The notes beneath the pieces are model-generated. The model was not told where the DNA came from and did no database searches. It saw only the letters and a list, made by a program, of their open reading frames with translations. From CAZEVY01 sp964515555 (GTDB lineage: Bacteria > Acidobacteriota > Terriglobia > Bryobacterales > Bryobacteraceae), in NCBI GenBank assembly GCA_964515555.1, contig CAZEVY010000018.1, positions 7,014 through 71,013 on the forward strand: a DNA stretch of 64,000 bases. The letters run 5' to 3'. The stretch's first letter is position 1. Each line of letters opens with the position of its first letter. A program made the position numbers and the translations under genes. Positions 10,502-21,596 of this stretch are shown in pieces.

Positions 10502-11581
10502 TCAATGCCGCCCCGCGATTTCCTCGAGCAGGTCGGCCGCCCGGCGCGCCGCCCCCGGACGGCCCAGCTTTCGCGCCGACGCGCCCATCCGTTCCAGCCG
10601 CCCCGGCTCCGCCGCCAGCCCCGCGATCTCGCGATACAGCCGCTCGCCGGTCCATTCCCGGTCGGCGATCAACAGCGCGGCGCCGGCATCGACCAGCGCC
10701 CTGGCGTTGTGAAGCTGGTGATCGTCGGCCGCGTACGGGAACGGGACCAGGATCGAGGGCTTGCCCGCCGCCGCCAGCTCCGCCACCGCGCCGCCTCCGG
10801 ACCGCGAAATCACTACATCGGCCTCGGCAAACGCCGCCGGCATGTCGGCGATGAACGGAGTCACGCTTCCCTCCAGGCCCGTCGCCGCGAAATCCCGCGC
10901 GATCGCATCCGAGTCCGTCGCCCCCGCCTGGTGCAGGATGCGGACGCGCGGCCCATTCACGAACAACGGCCAGCTCGCGCGAGCGGCTTCGTTGAGCGTC
11001 CGCGACCCCTGGCTGCCGCCGGTGATCAGAATGGTCAAGGGTCCACCGGGCGCTCTCGCCGGCAGCCGGAAGAACTCCTCGCGCACCGGCGCGCCGGTCA
11101 GCTCGGCACGGCCCGGCGGGAAATACCGCATCGTTTCCTCGAAGCTCACCAGCGCGCGCTCGACAAAGCGCGCCATGGCCCGATTGGTAAAACCCGGAAT
11201 CGCGTTCGGCTCCATGGCGACGCACGGCACACGCCGCAGCCACGCGGCCAGCACCACGGGGCCGGCGACGAATCCCCCGAGACTGAACACCGCGCGCACC
11301 TTCCATCGGCCGAGCAGCAACATGCAGCGCGCCACACCCACCGGCAACTGCCAGAGGCTCCGCAGCCGCTTCCCGAGGCCGACCCGCTTGAGCGCCCCGA
11401 TCTCGATCCACTCGATCTCGAAGCCTTCCTGGGGAACCAGCCGCGCCTCCACACCGTGCCGCGTGCCGATGAACACCACCCGATGGCCGCGCGCGCGCAG
11501 CGCCCTCGCCACCGCCAGCAGCGGCACGACGTGGCCGCCGGTCCCACCGCCGGCCATCACGAACGCGTGCGATTGCTTCAT
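10502..11581 (-). CDS. murG: Lipid II synthase MurG (UDP-GlcNAc transferase)
   Basis: MurG transfers GlcNAc from UDP-GlcNAc to lipid I on the inner face of the membrane, making lipid II. The 359-residue GT28 glycosyltransferase shows the N-terminal glycine-rich loop GGGTGGH (11-17), the linker-region motif ITGGSQGSRTLNEA, and the nucleotide-sugar pocket RSGGGAVAELAAAGKPSILVPFP. The ATG at 11581 overlaps the ftsW stop as ATGA. All domains appear complete. The position after ftsW and before murC is the standard dcw order. Confidence 0.96.
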   Translation of the reverse strand: MKQSHAFVMAGGGTGGHVVPLLAVARALRARGHRVVFIGTRHGVEARLVPQEGFEIEWIEIGALKRVGLGKRLRSLWQLPVGVARCMLLLGRWKVRAVFSLGGFVAGPVVLAAWLRRVPCVAMEPNAIPGFTNRAMARFVERALVSFEETMRYFPPGRAELTGAPVREEFFRLPARAPGGPLTILITGGSQGSRTLNEAARASWPLFVNGPRVRILHQAGATDSDAIARDFAATGLEGSVTPFIADMPAAFAEADVVISRSGGGAVAELAAAGKPSILVPFPYAADDHQLHNARALVDAGAALLIADREWTGERLYREIAGLAAEPGRLERMGASARKLGRPGAARRAADLLEEIAGRH

Positions 11582-12717
11582 CCCGCACGTTCACTCACAC
11601 TCAGCAGAATTCCCAGCGAAATCGCCGTGGCCACCAGCGAGCTGCCGCCGAAGCTGATCATCGGAAGCGGAATCCCCTTGGTCGGCATCATGTCCAGCAC
11701 GACCGTCATGTTCATCAGCGCCTGGAACACCAGCGACGTCGTGATGCCGACAGCCAGGTGCTTGCCGAAGCCGTCCGGCGCGATCCACCAGACCCGATAC
11801 CCGCGATAGAGAATCACCAGGAAGGCGCCCAGCACGCCCAGGCAGCCGATCAACCCGAGCTCTTCGCCGACGATCGCGTATATGAAATCGGTGTGGGCCT
11901 CGGGAAGGAACATCTGTTTCTGTTTGCCCTCCATCGGCCCCTCACCGAGCACGCCGCCCGACCCCACCGCGATCAGCGACTGATCGATCTGATAACGGTC
12001 GCCGCGCTTCAAACCACCCTTGTTGGCGTATTTCCAAAGCCGCTTGTCCGGGTCGACTTGGATCAACCGCTTGTATTCCGGGTCGACGTAGGTGAGGATG
12101 CGCGCCAGCCGGTAAGGCTTCGCCGCTACCGCCACCGTCATCGCCAACAGGCCCGCGGCGACGGCGACCAGCAGGTGCTTCCACTGCAACCCCGCGACCC
12201 AGAACATCGCGCCCGCGGTGGCCACCAGTACCGCCGCGGTGCCCAGGTCGGCGACGACGACGATGGCCGCCAGAAATGCCAGCGCCAGCCCCGCCGGCCA
12301 CAGCGTGTGCTTGTGATTGATTGCCCCCTGGCGCTGCCGGATGAACCAGGCGAGGAAGACGATCAGCGCGGGCTTGGCGAGCTCGGAAGGTTGGAGGGTC
12401 GTCACGTAGAGCGGAATCCAGCGCTTGCGCGGGTCGACGATGAAGACCACAACCAGCAGCAGAATCACGACGCCCAGGCAGGCGAACGCCAGAGTCGAGC
12501 TCTGCCAGCGGCGGTAGTCGCGGCGGCTGAGCCACATCAGGATCGCGATGGCGATCGCCGCCGCGATGCCCTGGCGGAGAATGAAGTGATAACTGTCCAT
12601 GCCGTACTTCACTTCGGCGACGGACGCGGTGGAGCTATACACCATCAGCAGTCCGAAGGCCATCAGCAGAATGATGGCGGCGAACAGGACGTAATCAGTC
12701 TTTCCGCGAGCGGTCAT
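11578..12717 (-). CDS. ftsW: SEDS-family peptidoglycan glycosyltransferase FtsW
   Basis: FtsW polymerises lipid II at the division site together with its class B PBP partner FtsI. I place the start at 12717 (MTARGKTD), where the ATG overlaps the murD stop as ATGA; this gives 379 residues and about ten transmembrane helices. Family hallmarks are the N-terminal VYSSTASVAE, the LQPSELAKPALIVFLAWF segment, a large loop with QSLIAVGSGG and the C-terminal GIPLPMISFGGSSLV. The partner transpeptidase is encoded about 5 kb upstream in the same cluster. Confidence 0.95.
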   Translation of the reverse strand: MTARGKTDYVLFAAIILLMAFGLLMVYSSTASVAEVKYGMDSYHFILRQGIAAAIAIAILMWLSRRDYRRWQSSTLAFACLGVVILLLVVVFIVDPRKRWIPLYVTTLQPSELAKPALIVFLAWFIRQRQGAINHKHTLWPAGLALAFLAAIVVVADLGTAAVLVATAGAMFWVAGLQWKHLLVAVAAGLLAMTVAVAAKPYRLARILTYVDPEYKRLIQVDPDKRLWKYANKGGLKRGDRYQIDQSLIAVGSGGVLGEGPMEGKQKQMFLPEAHTDFIYAIVGEELGLIGCLGVLGAFLVILYRGYRVWWIAPDGFGKHLAVGITTSLVFQALMNMTVVLDMMPTKGIPLPMISFGGSSLVATAISLGILLSVSERAG

Positions 12718-14057
12718 CGCTCCTCCTCTCCGAGCCGTGCGACCAGTTGCTGGAACACGCGGCCGCGATGCTCGAAATTGTCGAACTGATCGAAGCTGGC
12801 ACAGGCGGGTGCGAGGAGCACCGTGTCGCCGGCGGCGGCGTCGCGCGAGGCCACGGCGATGGCAGCGTCCAGGCGGCCGCACTCGATCAGGCGCGTGGCT
12901 CCGCGCAACTGCGCCGCGATCTTCTCCGCGGCGGCGCCGATCAGCAACGCGGCGCGGGCTTTCTTCGAAAGCTGGTCGCGCAGGATCGTGTAGTCGCTGT
13001 CCTTGTCCTTGCCGCCCAGGATCACCCACAGCGGCCCGTCGAAGGACTCCAGCGCCTTGAGCGCCGCGTCCGGATTGGTCGCCTTGCTGTCGTTGACGTA
13101 GTCGACGCCGGAGACGCGCCGCACGGTCTGGAGCCGGTGCTCGACGCCAGGAAACGATCGCACGGCCCCGGCGATGGCGCGCATCTCCGCGCCCGCCAGC
13201 CGCGCCGCCGCCGCCGCCGCCATCACGTTCTCCAGGTTGTGGCGGCCGCGCAGCGGGACATCCGAGGCCCGCATCAGCTCGGTTTCGTCAAAGACAATGC
13301 GCCCGCCGTCGATCCACAGGCCGGGTGTGACGGCGCGCGTCAGGCTGAACCACACGACGCGCCCCGCGGTGCGCGCCGCGTAGCCGACACAGGCCGGGTC
13401 GTCGGCGTTGAGGACCGCGTAGTCGCCGGGGCGCTGCGTGTCGAACAGCCGCGCCTTGGCCGCAACGTAGGCCTCCATGGTGTGGTGACGGTCGAGGTGG
13501 TCCGGCGTCACGTTCAGCGCCACGCCGATGCGCGCGCGGAACGTCGAGATGGTTTCCAACTGGAAGCTCGACAGCTCCAGAACGTTCCACTGCCCCGCGC
13601 GCGACGCCGCGATCATCGCCGACGGCGGAACGCCGATGTTGCCGCCCACCTGCGCACCGACGCCCGCGTGCGCGAGGATGTGCCCGACCAGCGCGGTCGT
13701 CGTCGTCTTGCCGTTGGCGCCGGTGACGCCGATGGTGTCGCCCTGGAGGAACCACGACGCCAGCTCCAGCTCGCCGATGACCGTGACGCCCGCGGCACGA
13801 GCGGCATTGAGCTCCGCGAGATCGGCGGGCACGCCCGGAGAAATCACGACCAGGTCGTGCGACGGCAACGACGCCTCCGCCTGTGGCACGAACGACACGT
13901 TGTGCGCCGCAAGCCACGCCCGGGCTTCCGGCATTCGATCGAGGAGCTTTGCGTCGGCCGCCGTCACGCGCGCTCCCTGGGCGAGCAACAGCTCGAGCGC
14001 CGCCAGGCCCGAGCGGGCCAGTCCGACGACGAGAACGTTCTTTCCCTCAAGATCCAC
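12714..14057 (-). CDS. murD: UDP-N-acetylmuramoyl-L-alanine--D-glutamate ligase MurD
   Basis: MurD adds D-glutamate to UDP-MurNAc-L-Ala. The 447-residue protein opens with the Rossmann motif VLVVGLARSGLAALELL and carries the ATP loop GVTGANGKTTT (110-120), the LELSSFQLE segment typical of MurD, NVTPDHLDRH, and the C-terminal DSKATNPDAALKAL and LGGKDKDSDY motifs. The start codon is GTG at 14057, with GAGGT about seven bases ahead. It follows mraY by four bases and overlaps ftsW by four. All key motifs are intact. Confidence 0.96.
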   Translation of the reverse strand: MDLEGKNVLVVGLARSGLAALELLLAQGARVTAADAKLLDRMPEARAWLAAHNVSFVPQAEASLPSHDLVVISPGVPADLAELNAARAAGVTVIGELELASWFLQGDTIGVTGANGKTTTTALVGHILAHAGVGAQVGGNIGVPPSAMIAASRAGQWNVLELSSFQLETISTFRARIGVALNVTPDHLDRHHTMEAYVAAKARLFDTQRPGDYAVLNADDPACVGYAARTAGRVVWFSLTRAVTPGLWIDGGRIVFDETELMRASDVPLRGRHNLENVMAAAAAARLAGAEMRAIAGAVRSFPGVEHRLQTVRRVSGVDYVNDSKATNPDAALKALESFDGPLWVILGGKDKDSDYTILRDQLSKKARAALLIGAAAEKIAAQLRGATRLIECGRLDAAIAVASRDAAAGDTVLLAPACASFDQFDNFEHRGRVFQQLVARLGEEER

Positions 14058-14061
14058 ACGT

Positions 14062-15195
14062 CTACCTCAGCTTCAGCGTCGCCAGCGCGAACAGCGCCAT
14101 CACCAGACCGGTTATCCAGAAGCGCGCGATAATCTTCGACTCCGGCCATCCCATGGCCTCGAAGTGATGATGGATCGGCGCCATCTTGAAAATGCGCTTG
14201 CCGCGCATCTTGAAGCTGCCCACCTGAAGAATCACCGAAAGGCACTCGATCACGTACACGCCGCCGATGAACAGCAGCAGTATTTCCTGCTTGATCAGCA
14301 CCGCGACTGTTCCCATCGCTCCGCCCAGGCCGAGCGCTCCGACGTCGCCCATGATCACCTCGGCGGGGTGCGCGTTGTACCAGCGGACGCCGAGGGCGGC
14401 GCCCGTCATGGCGCCGCAGAAAAGGGTCAGCTCGGTGGCGCCGGAGAGCCGCGCCAGCCCGAGGTATTCGGCGAACTCGCGATGACCGCTGGTATAGGTC
14501 AGAATCGTCATCGCGCCCGAGGCGATGATCATCAGCCCGATCGCGAGGCCGTCCAATCCGTCGGTGAGGTTGACCGCGTTGGCCGAACCCACCAGCACCA
14601 GCCACAGGAACGCAAAGAAGAACACGAACGCCAGCGGGTACGTGTAGGGGTTCCCGAGAAACCCGTCGATCAACAGGTCGGGCCGGAATTGTTTGAAGAA
14701 CGGAACGTTCATGGCGGTGTCGTAGCCGCCGCGCGCGTGCAGCGCCAGCAGCAGCAGTCCGATGAACAGCGCGGCCGCCGCCTGGAGCGCGATCTTCGCG
14801 CGGCCCGTGAGTCCGAGGTTCCGCCGCTGCTTCAGCTTCGTGTAGTCGTCCCAGGCGCCGATGGCGCCGAACGCGAGCAGCCCCGCCATCGCGACCCATA
14901 CGTAGGGATTGCGCAGGTTGGCGAACAGCAGCGTCGGCACAACGATGGCGACCACGATCAGCAGCCCGCCCATGGTCGGCGTGCCCGCCTTTTTCTGATG
15001 CGACTTCGGCCCCTCCTCGCGGATGTACTGGCCGACGCGCAGCTCCGTCAGCCGCCGGATGAACCACGGCCCCAGGGCGATCGAGAGCGCCAGCGCCGTC
15101 AGACTCGCGAGCGCGGTGCGGAAGGTCACGTAACCGAACAGTCGGAACGTACCCACGGCGGGGAAAAGGGTTTCGAAGAGCAGCCAGTAGAGCAT
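14062..15195 (-). CDS. mraY: Phospho-MurNAc-pentapeptide translocase MraY
   Basis: MraY transfers phospho-MurNAc-pentapeptide to undecaprenyl phosphate, forming lipid I at the cytoplasmic face. The 377-residue integral membrane protein has about ten helices. The Mg-binding and catalytic aspartates are present: D116-D117 in WDDYTK, and D212/D215 in NLTDGLDGL. The GDVGALGLGG loop and the PIHHHFEAMGW motif near the C-terminus are also clear. The spacing of seven bases from murF and four to murD fits a single operon. Confidence 0.97.
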   Translation of the reverse strand: MLYWLLFETLFPAVGTFRLFGYVTFRTALASLTALALSIALGPWFIRRLTELRVGQYIREEGPKSHQKKAGTPTMGGLLIVVAIVVPTLLFANLRNPYVWVAMAGLLAFGAIGAWDDYTKLKQRRNLGLTGRAKIALQAAAALFIGLLLLALHARGGYDTAMNVPFFKQFRPDLLIDGFLGNPYTYPLAFVFFFAFLWLVLVGSANAVNLTDGLDGLAIGLMIIASGAMTILTYTSGHREFAEYLGLARLSGATELTLFCGAMTGAALGVRWYNAHPAEVIMGDVGALGLGGAMGTVAVLIKQEILLLFIGGVYVIECLSVILQVGSFKMRGKRIFKMAPIHHHFEAMGWPESKIIARFWITGLVMALFALATLKLR

Positions 15196-15202
15196 GGCGT
15201 CG

Positions 15203-16542
15203 TCAGCCGCGTTCGAGAAACCGCTGGAGCGCGCGCTCCACGCGGGTCCCGCGGGACCCCTTGAAGAGAATCACGTCGCCCGGCTGGGCGACTTTGCCGA
15301 TGAGATCTCCGGCCTGCTCCGGCTCCTCGAAAAAGTACGCGGCGTCTCCCGGAAATCCACACCTTCTTGCCGTGTCCACGATGTGGCGGGCGGCGCCGCG
15401 TATCCCGACGAGCACTGACAGATCGCAGGAGGCGGCGTAACGGCCGGTCTCCCGGTGCAGGTCCTCAGCCCATCGGCCGAGCTCGAGCATTTCCCCCAGC
15501 ACGGCGATTCGCCGCGTTGCGGGCGCGTCCCGGAGCGCTTCCAGCATGGAGCGCATGGCCTCGGGATTCGCGTTGTAGCAATCGTTCCAAATCGTGATGC
15601 CGCCGGTTTCGATGCGCCGTCCGCGCATGCCTTCGACGGAGAAACTCGCGACCGCGCCGCGCAGATCGCCGGCGTCGATCCCAAACAGGCGCGCCACGGC
15701 GATGGCGGCGAGAAGATTGGAGATTCCGTGGCGTCCCAGGAGCGATGTTTCGAAGTCCGCGCCGCCGCAGCGGAAGCGCGCGCCATCGGGAAGCAGCTCG
15801 ACGCGGTCGGCGCGCACGGCTGCGCTTTCCGAAAAGCCGAAAGTGACGACACGTCCGGAGAAGCCGTTCGCGAACGCCGCCACGCGCGCGTCGTCGGCGT
15901 TCAGCACGGCGGCGCCTTCCGGCGGCAGCGACTCGATCAGTTCCCGTTTCGCGAGCGCGACCTGATCCACGGAATCGAAAAACTCCAGGTGCGCGCGGCC
16001 GACGTTGGTCACCACGCCGATCGTGGGCGCGGCGATGGACGCCAGCGCGCGGATCTCGCCCGCGTGATTCATCCCCATCTCGAGCGCCGCCGCGCGCGCG
16101 TTGTCGTCCAGGCGCAGGATCGAGACCGGAAGTCCGACATGGTTGTTCAGATTCCCCTCGGTCTTTCCCACCGTCATGCGCGCGCCCAGCAGGTGCGCGA
16201 TGGCGTCCTTGGTCGTGGTCTTGCCGGCGCTGCCGGTGACGCCGATCACCGCGCCGTTCCACTCGCGGCGCGCCCAGGCGGCCAGCTTCTGAAGGGCCGC
16301 CAGGGTGTCCTCGACGATCAGCAGGGGGCCGGCGGCGTTCATCGCGCGGTCGACGACGGCGGCAGAGGCCCCGCGCGCGAAGGCCGCGGACACGAAGTCG
16401 TGGCCGTCGTGGCTGGTTCCCCGCAGGGCGAAGAACAGGTCGCCTTGTGCGACAGTGCGTGAGTCGATGCTGTAGCCGGAGACGGTGAGGTCGCCCGCGG
16501 GCCTGGCGCCCATGGCTTCGGCGATTCGTGGAAGGGCCAGCA

Positions 16543-16546
<4 letters not shown>
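15203..16546 (-). CDS. murF: UDP-MurNAc-tripeptide--D-Ala-D-Ala ligase MurF
   Basis: MurF adds the D-Ala-D-Ala dipeptide to complete the wall precursor pentapeptide. I take the ATG at 16546 (MMLALPRIAEAMGA), which overlaps the murE stop as ATGA, giving 447 residues. The N-terminal domain has the SIDSRTVAQGDLFFAL motif, the ATP loop TGSAGKTTT is at 104-112, and TEGNLNNHVGLPVSIL and EMGMNHAGEI follow as expected for MurF. The C-terminal domain includes NDCYNANPEAMRSML. No ddl gene for making its dipeptide substrate is in the window. Confidence 0.96.
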
Positions 16547-18024
<1,478 letters not shown>

Positions 18025-18058
18025 CGCACGCCCTGGCCGCGTCCGGACGCGATCCCAC

Positions 18059-20074
18059 TCATCGAGCGAACTGAATCCGAATCCGCTCGCCCACCGGCAG
18101 CACCGCACCCGCTGCCGGGAATTGATTGCGCGCCACACCGTTGCCCAGCACCTCGACTTGCATGCCGAGTTCCATGGATTCCGCCAGCACCGTGCGCATG
18201 CTCTTGCCGCGAAAATCCGGCACCCGGGGACCGATTACCTCGTACAATCCCGGCGCCGGCGCCACACTCGCGGCGGTCTCCACCGAAGGCAACGGAACCG
18301 GCAGTGGACTCCCGGGGATTGCCAGGTCCGAGACGTCGCCCGCGGAAACCGGACCCTGGGGCGCCGCGTCCGGCAAGTCGCGCCGGACTCCCATCAACCG
18401 AAGCGCCGCCGACGCGACGTCGTGGAACAGCGGCGCCGCCACGACACCGCCGAATTCCTTCGCCCCTTGCAGGTTCACCACGACCACCACGGACGGCTGG
18501 TTCACCGGAGCGAATCCCGCGAACGAGGCGTTGTACTGGTGCGTGTAGCGTCGCGCGACGGGGTCGTAGATCTGAGCCGAGCCCGTTTTGCCGGCGGCGC
18601 TGTAACCGGCAAGGCGCGCGCGCTGTCCGGTCCCGTGCAGGACCACGCCCTCCATCAGGCGGGCCATGGTGATGGCCGTCTCCGGCCGCAGGATCCGGCG
18701 CGGCGCCTCGGCCGGCAAAATCTCGGCGGCGCCCGAGGGCCATTGCTTCGACTCGATCAGCCGCGGCTTCACCAGCAAACCTCCGCTGGCGATGGCCGAG
18801 ACCGCCTGAGCGATCTGGACGCTGGTGGTCGAGATCTCGTGCCCCATGCTGACGTAGGCGATCGACGCGCCCTTCCATTTCTCGCGCACGACGCCGGATT
18901 CCTCGCCCGCCAGCGGCAGCCCGGTCGGGCGGCCGAAGCCGAACATCCGGACGTAGCGCTGGAAGTTCTTCTCGCCGACGCGCAGGCCGACGTTGATCGC
19001 GCCGATGTTGCTCGACTTCGCCAGCACGTGCGCCATGGAGAGCGCACCGTAGGAATGCGTGTCGCGGATGGTCTGGCCGAACAGCTGAATCGATCCGTTG
19101 CCGCAGGGGATGATGGTCTCCGGCTTCAGCGGCGTCGTTTCGAGGGCCGCCGCCACGGTGACGACCTTGAACACCGAGCCCGGCTCGAATGGGGCCATCA
19201 CCGCGCGATTCATGCGCGCATCCAGATCGCCGGCGCGCAGGCGCTCGTTGGGGTCGAACGTCGGCCAGTTGGCAAGCGCCAGGATGGCGCCGCTGTGTGG
19301 ATCCATCGCCAGAATCGAGCCGGTGGAGAAATGTCCCTGTTCGGCGGCGGCGCGCAGCGTGCGCTCGGCGACGTGCTGGATGCGCTCGTCGACGGTCAGG
19401 CGGAAGGTGACGCCGGGGACGGCGGGTTCGGCGACGTCGGAGTCGATGTTGCGCCGCAGCGAGTCGCGCACGACGCGCAGCCGGCCGGGCCGGCCCCGCA
19501 GCTCGGTCTCCAGCGTCTGCTCCAGTCCGGCGGTGCCGACCTCCTGATCGCCGCTGGCCTTGTGCTGGCCCATCGATCCCAGCAGGTGCGCCGCAAGCGG
19601 TCCCTTGGGATAGACGCGCAGGCTCTCGCGCCGCAGCTCGATCCCGCGCAGCCGGAAGCGCCGCACACTGGCAGCCTGTTCCGGCGATACCTTGCGCTTG
19701 ATCCAGAGAAACGAGCTCCGGTTCTCGCGGGCTTCGACGATGCGCTCCCGGACGGCGGCGTGGTCGAGACCGAGGACGGGCGCCAGCAGGCCGGCGGCGA
19801 TCTCGGGGTCGGCCACCTGGCGTGGATTCACCAGGACCGACTCGGCGGGGATACTGAGAGCGAGCGGCTCACCGTTGCGATCCACCAGCGCGCCACGCAC
19901 CGGCTGAATCTTCAGAAGGTCGCGATGCTGCCTGCGGGCCATCCGCGACCACTCGGCGTGCTGGAGGATTTGCAACTGGACGAGCCGGCCGGCGATCAGG
20001 AGCGCCCACACAAAGCCGATGCGGGCGAGCCACTTCAGGCGGGCGGCGCTGCCAGGACCTTCGACACGAATCAT
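18059..20074 (-). CDS. ftsI: Division-specific class B penicillin-binding protein FtsI with C-terminal PASTA domain
   Basis: This 671-residue transpeptidase crosslinks septal peptidoglycan as the partner of FtsW. It has a short cytoplasmic tail, one membrane helix (about 17-35), the class B dimerisation/pedestal domain (about 55-220) and the transpeptidase domain. Catalytic motifs are SVFK (S300, K303), SSN (354-356) and KTG (496-498). A single PASTA domain lies at the end (about 617-671, from RVPDFRGKSM). PASTA domains are common on division PBPs of Gram-positives and some other phyla, not on proteobacterial FtsI. The gene lies after an 88-base gap from ftsL that holds a palindromic repeat, with GGAG before the start. 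Confidence 0.95.
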   Translation of the reverse strand: MIRVEGPGSAARLKWLARIGFVWALLIAGRLVQLQILQHAEWSRMARRQHRDLLKIQPVRGALVDRNGEPLALSIPAESVLVNPRQVADPEIAAGLLAPVLGLDHAAVRERIVEARENRSSFLWIKRKVSPEQAASVRRFRLRGIELRRESLRVYPKGPLAAHLLGSMGQHKASGDQEVGTAGLEQTLETELRGRPGRLRVVRDSLRRNIDSDVAEPAVPGVTFRLTVDERIQHVAERTLRAAAEQGHFSTGSILAMDPHSGAILALANWPTFDPNERLRAGDLDARMNRAVMAPFEPGSVFKVVTVAAALETTPLKPETIIPCGNGSIQLFGQTIRDTHSYGALSMAHVLAKSSNIGAINVGLRVGEKNFQRYVRMFGFGRPTGLPLAGEESGVVREKWKGASIAYVSMGHEISTTSVQIAQAVSAIASGGLLVKPRLIESKQWPSGAAEILPAEAPRRILRPETAITMARLMEGVVLHGTGQRARLAGYSAAGKTGSAQIYDPVARRYTHQYNASFAGFAPVNQPSVVVVVNLQGAKEFGGVVAAPLFHDVASAALRLMGVRRDLPDAAPQGPVSAGDVSDLAIPGSPLPVPLPSVETAASVAPAPGLYEVIGPRVPDFRGKSMRTVLAESMELGMQVEVLGNGVARNQFPAAGAVLPVGERIRIQFAR

Positions 20075-20104
20075 GACCCCACTCCGAATCGGATCGGATC
20101 GCCA

Positions 20105-20152
20105 ACCGCTCCTTCCGGTGGCGGCTCAGCCGGGCTGGCCGCAAGGAGCGGT
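20105..20152. repeat. Dispersed GC-rich palindromic repeat, copy 2 (ftsL-ftsI gap)
   Basis: ACCGCTCCTT at 20105-20114 is repeated as its exact reverse complement AAGGAGCGGT at 20143-20152, a 10-bp stem around a GC-rich centre. Bases 20106-20127 also match the repeat core seen at 7023, 30862 and 55463 (CCGCTCC...GGCGGCTC). It fills much of the only sizeable gap in the upstream half of the dcw operon. Confidence 0.6.
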
Positions 20153-20162
20153 CCGCGGCGAT

Positions 20163-20681
20163 CTATCGCCCCTCAACGCGCATCGCCACCGACTCGTCGG
20201 CCTGCGGCGGGAGCTGGATGACTCTCTCGGGGGCCGGGTCGACGAACTGCTGGATGCGCGCCAGCTCCTCGAGCCGCGCCGGACTGAGCAGACGGGCTTC
20301 TTCGGCCTCCAGCACCTGGCGCTCGCTGTTCAACTGCTCGCGCTCGCGCGCCATGGCGTCGATCTGGTAGCCGGCCAGCCGCCCATGCACTTTCGGCAGC
20401 ATCGCGCCAGCCAGCAGAAAAAGGACCAGGCAGGCGATGGAGACCATCCTCCAGCAGGCCTGCCTGGCCTGAGGGTCGCTCTGACGCAACACCCGCGAGT
20501 TATCGATCCTCTTGACCCAGAAGTAAACGTCCTCGTTCGGGTACGGCCGAACGCGGTAGGGATTGGCGCCGAGATCGCCCGATCCCGGGATGGCGGCGTG
20601 CACGCGGACGCCGCCGGGCGCCTCCTGAGGACGCGCGCCCGGAGTGAGAATCCGGTCAAACCAGGTAGCCAGGGTAGCCAT
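20163..20681 (-). CDS. ftsL: FtsL-like cell division protein
   Basis: The 172-residue product has a long N-terminal cytoplasmic part (about 1-77), a single transmembrane helix (about 79-98, MVSIACLVLFLLAGAML) and a heptad-patterned region (about 103-140, REREQLNSERQVLEAEEARL) with the leucine spacing of a coiled coil. This layout, and the position between rsmH and ftsI, identify it as FtsL, the bitopic protein that pairs with FtsB and FtsQ in the divisome. Sequence conservation of FtsL is low, so the call rests on topology and synteny. The cytoplasmic part is longer than the roughly 35 residues of E. coli FtsL. Confidence 0.82.
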   Translation of the reverse strand: MATLATWFDRILTPGARPQEAPGGVRVHAAIPGSGDLGANPYRVRPYPNEDVYFWVKRIDNSRVLRQSDPQARQACWRMVSIACLVLFLLAGAMLPKVHGRLAGYQIDAMAREREQLNSERQVLEAEEARLLSPARLEELARIQQFVDPAPERVIQLPPQADESVAMRVEGR

Positions 20682-20687
20682 GTGCCG

Positions 20688-21587
20688 TTACACTTTCTTC
20701 TCAGGCGCCGGGCCATCGCCGGGAGCGGCGATCAGCTCGTACGCCCTGAGTTTGGCGCTTCGCGACGGAGGATTTTTCCGAATCTCCTCCTCGCTCGGCG
20801 TCACCACGCGCTTATTCAACAGCCGCACCCGGCCATCCCGGGCCAGTTGCTGAAAACTGCGCTTGACTCTGCGATCCTCCAGGGACATGAAGGACAAAAC
20901 CACGAATCGTCCACCGGGATTCAGCATCCCGGGCGCCGCTTCGAGCAGCGCATCCAGCTCGTCCAGTTCCTCGTTGACGGCCAGCCGAAGGGCGAGAAAT
21001 ACGCGCGTGGCCGGATGCAGCCTTCCCGTTCGGGGCAGGGCCGATTCGACCGCACGCGCGAGATCGCGCGTGGACCGGATCGGCCTCGCCCGAACGATTG
21101 CTCTGGCTGCTCTCCTTGCCTGCCTTTCTTCGCCGAGTTGATAAATCATGTCGGCGAGCTTCGACTCGGTCATCGTATTGACCAACTCGGCCGCCGTCGG
21201 CCCGCGACTGCGATCTTGCCGGCAGTCGAGGTCTCCGTCGGCCAGGAACGAGAATCCTCTTTCCGGCGTCGTCAGCTGATAGCGGCTGGCGCCCAGATCG
21301 GCGAGCAGGCCGTCCAGCTTCGCGATGCCCAGGCGCTCCAGCGCCCGCGGCAGCTCCGAGAATCGTCCGTGGACGAAAGTGATGCGATCGGCAAACTCCG
21401 CCGCATTGCGGCGCGCGATCTCGAGACTCTCCGCGTCGCGGTCGTTGGCGATCACCCGTCCGGTGGTCAGCAGCCGCGCCACAGCGATTGTGTGATTGGC
21501 AAGGCCGGCGGTTGCGTCGGCGTAGACGCCGTCCGGCCGCACGCCCAGGGCGGCGACCGATTCGCCGAGCATCGCGGGAAAGTGCAT
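20688..21587 (-). CDS. rsmH: 16S rRNA m4C1402 methyltransferase RsmH (divergent)
   Basis: RsmH (MraW) methylates N4 of C1402 in 16S rRNA using SAM. The 299-residue length and dcw position (9 bases after mraZ, 6 before ftsL) are typical, and FSFLADG, LRLAVNEELDEL, SLEDRRVK and SRSAKLRAYE are recognisable. Several normally invariant sites differ. The SAM loop DATFGGGGHS-type motif reads DATAGLANHT (24-33), the LDLGxSSxQLD motif reads ADLGASRYQL, and SFHSLEDR reads SFMSLEDR. The start has GGAG six bases ahead, overlapping the mraZ stop region. The enzyme is probably real, but activity with these substitutions is uncertain. Confidence 0.88.
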   Translation of the reverse strand: MHFPAMLGESVAALGVRPDGVYADATAGLANHTIAVARLLTTGRVIANDRDAESLEIARRNAAEFADRITFVHGRFSELPRALERLGIAKLDGLLADLGASRYQLTTPERGFSFLADGDLDCRQDRSRGPTAAELVNTMTESKLADMIYQLGEERQARRAARAIVRARPIRSTRDLARAVESALPRTGRLHPATRVFLALRLAVNEELDELDALLEAAPGMLNPGGRFVVLSFMSLEDRRVKRSFQQLARDGRVRLLNKRVVTPSEEEIRKNPPSRSAKLRAYELIAAPGDGPAPEKKV

Positions 21588-21596
21588 GGCGCTCCG

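Noticed and set aside
11594..13029. N-terminal extensions of ftsW, murE, murF, FliH, SixA, sulfatase and other genes given by the longest open frames
   Set aside because: In each case a later start gives the normal family length, a signal peptide or a stop-start overlap with the upstream gene, while the extensions are Arg-rich and antisense or out of frame to the neighbouring gene.
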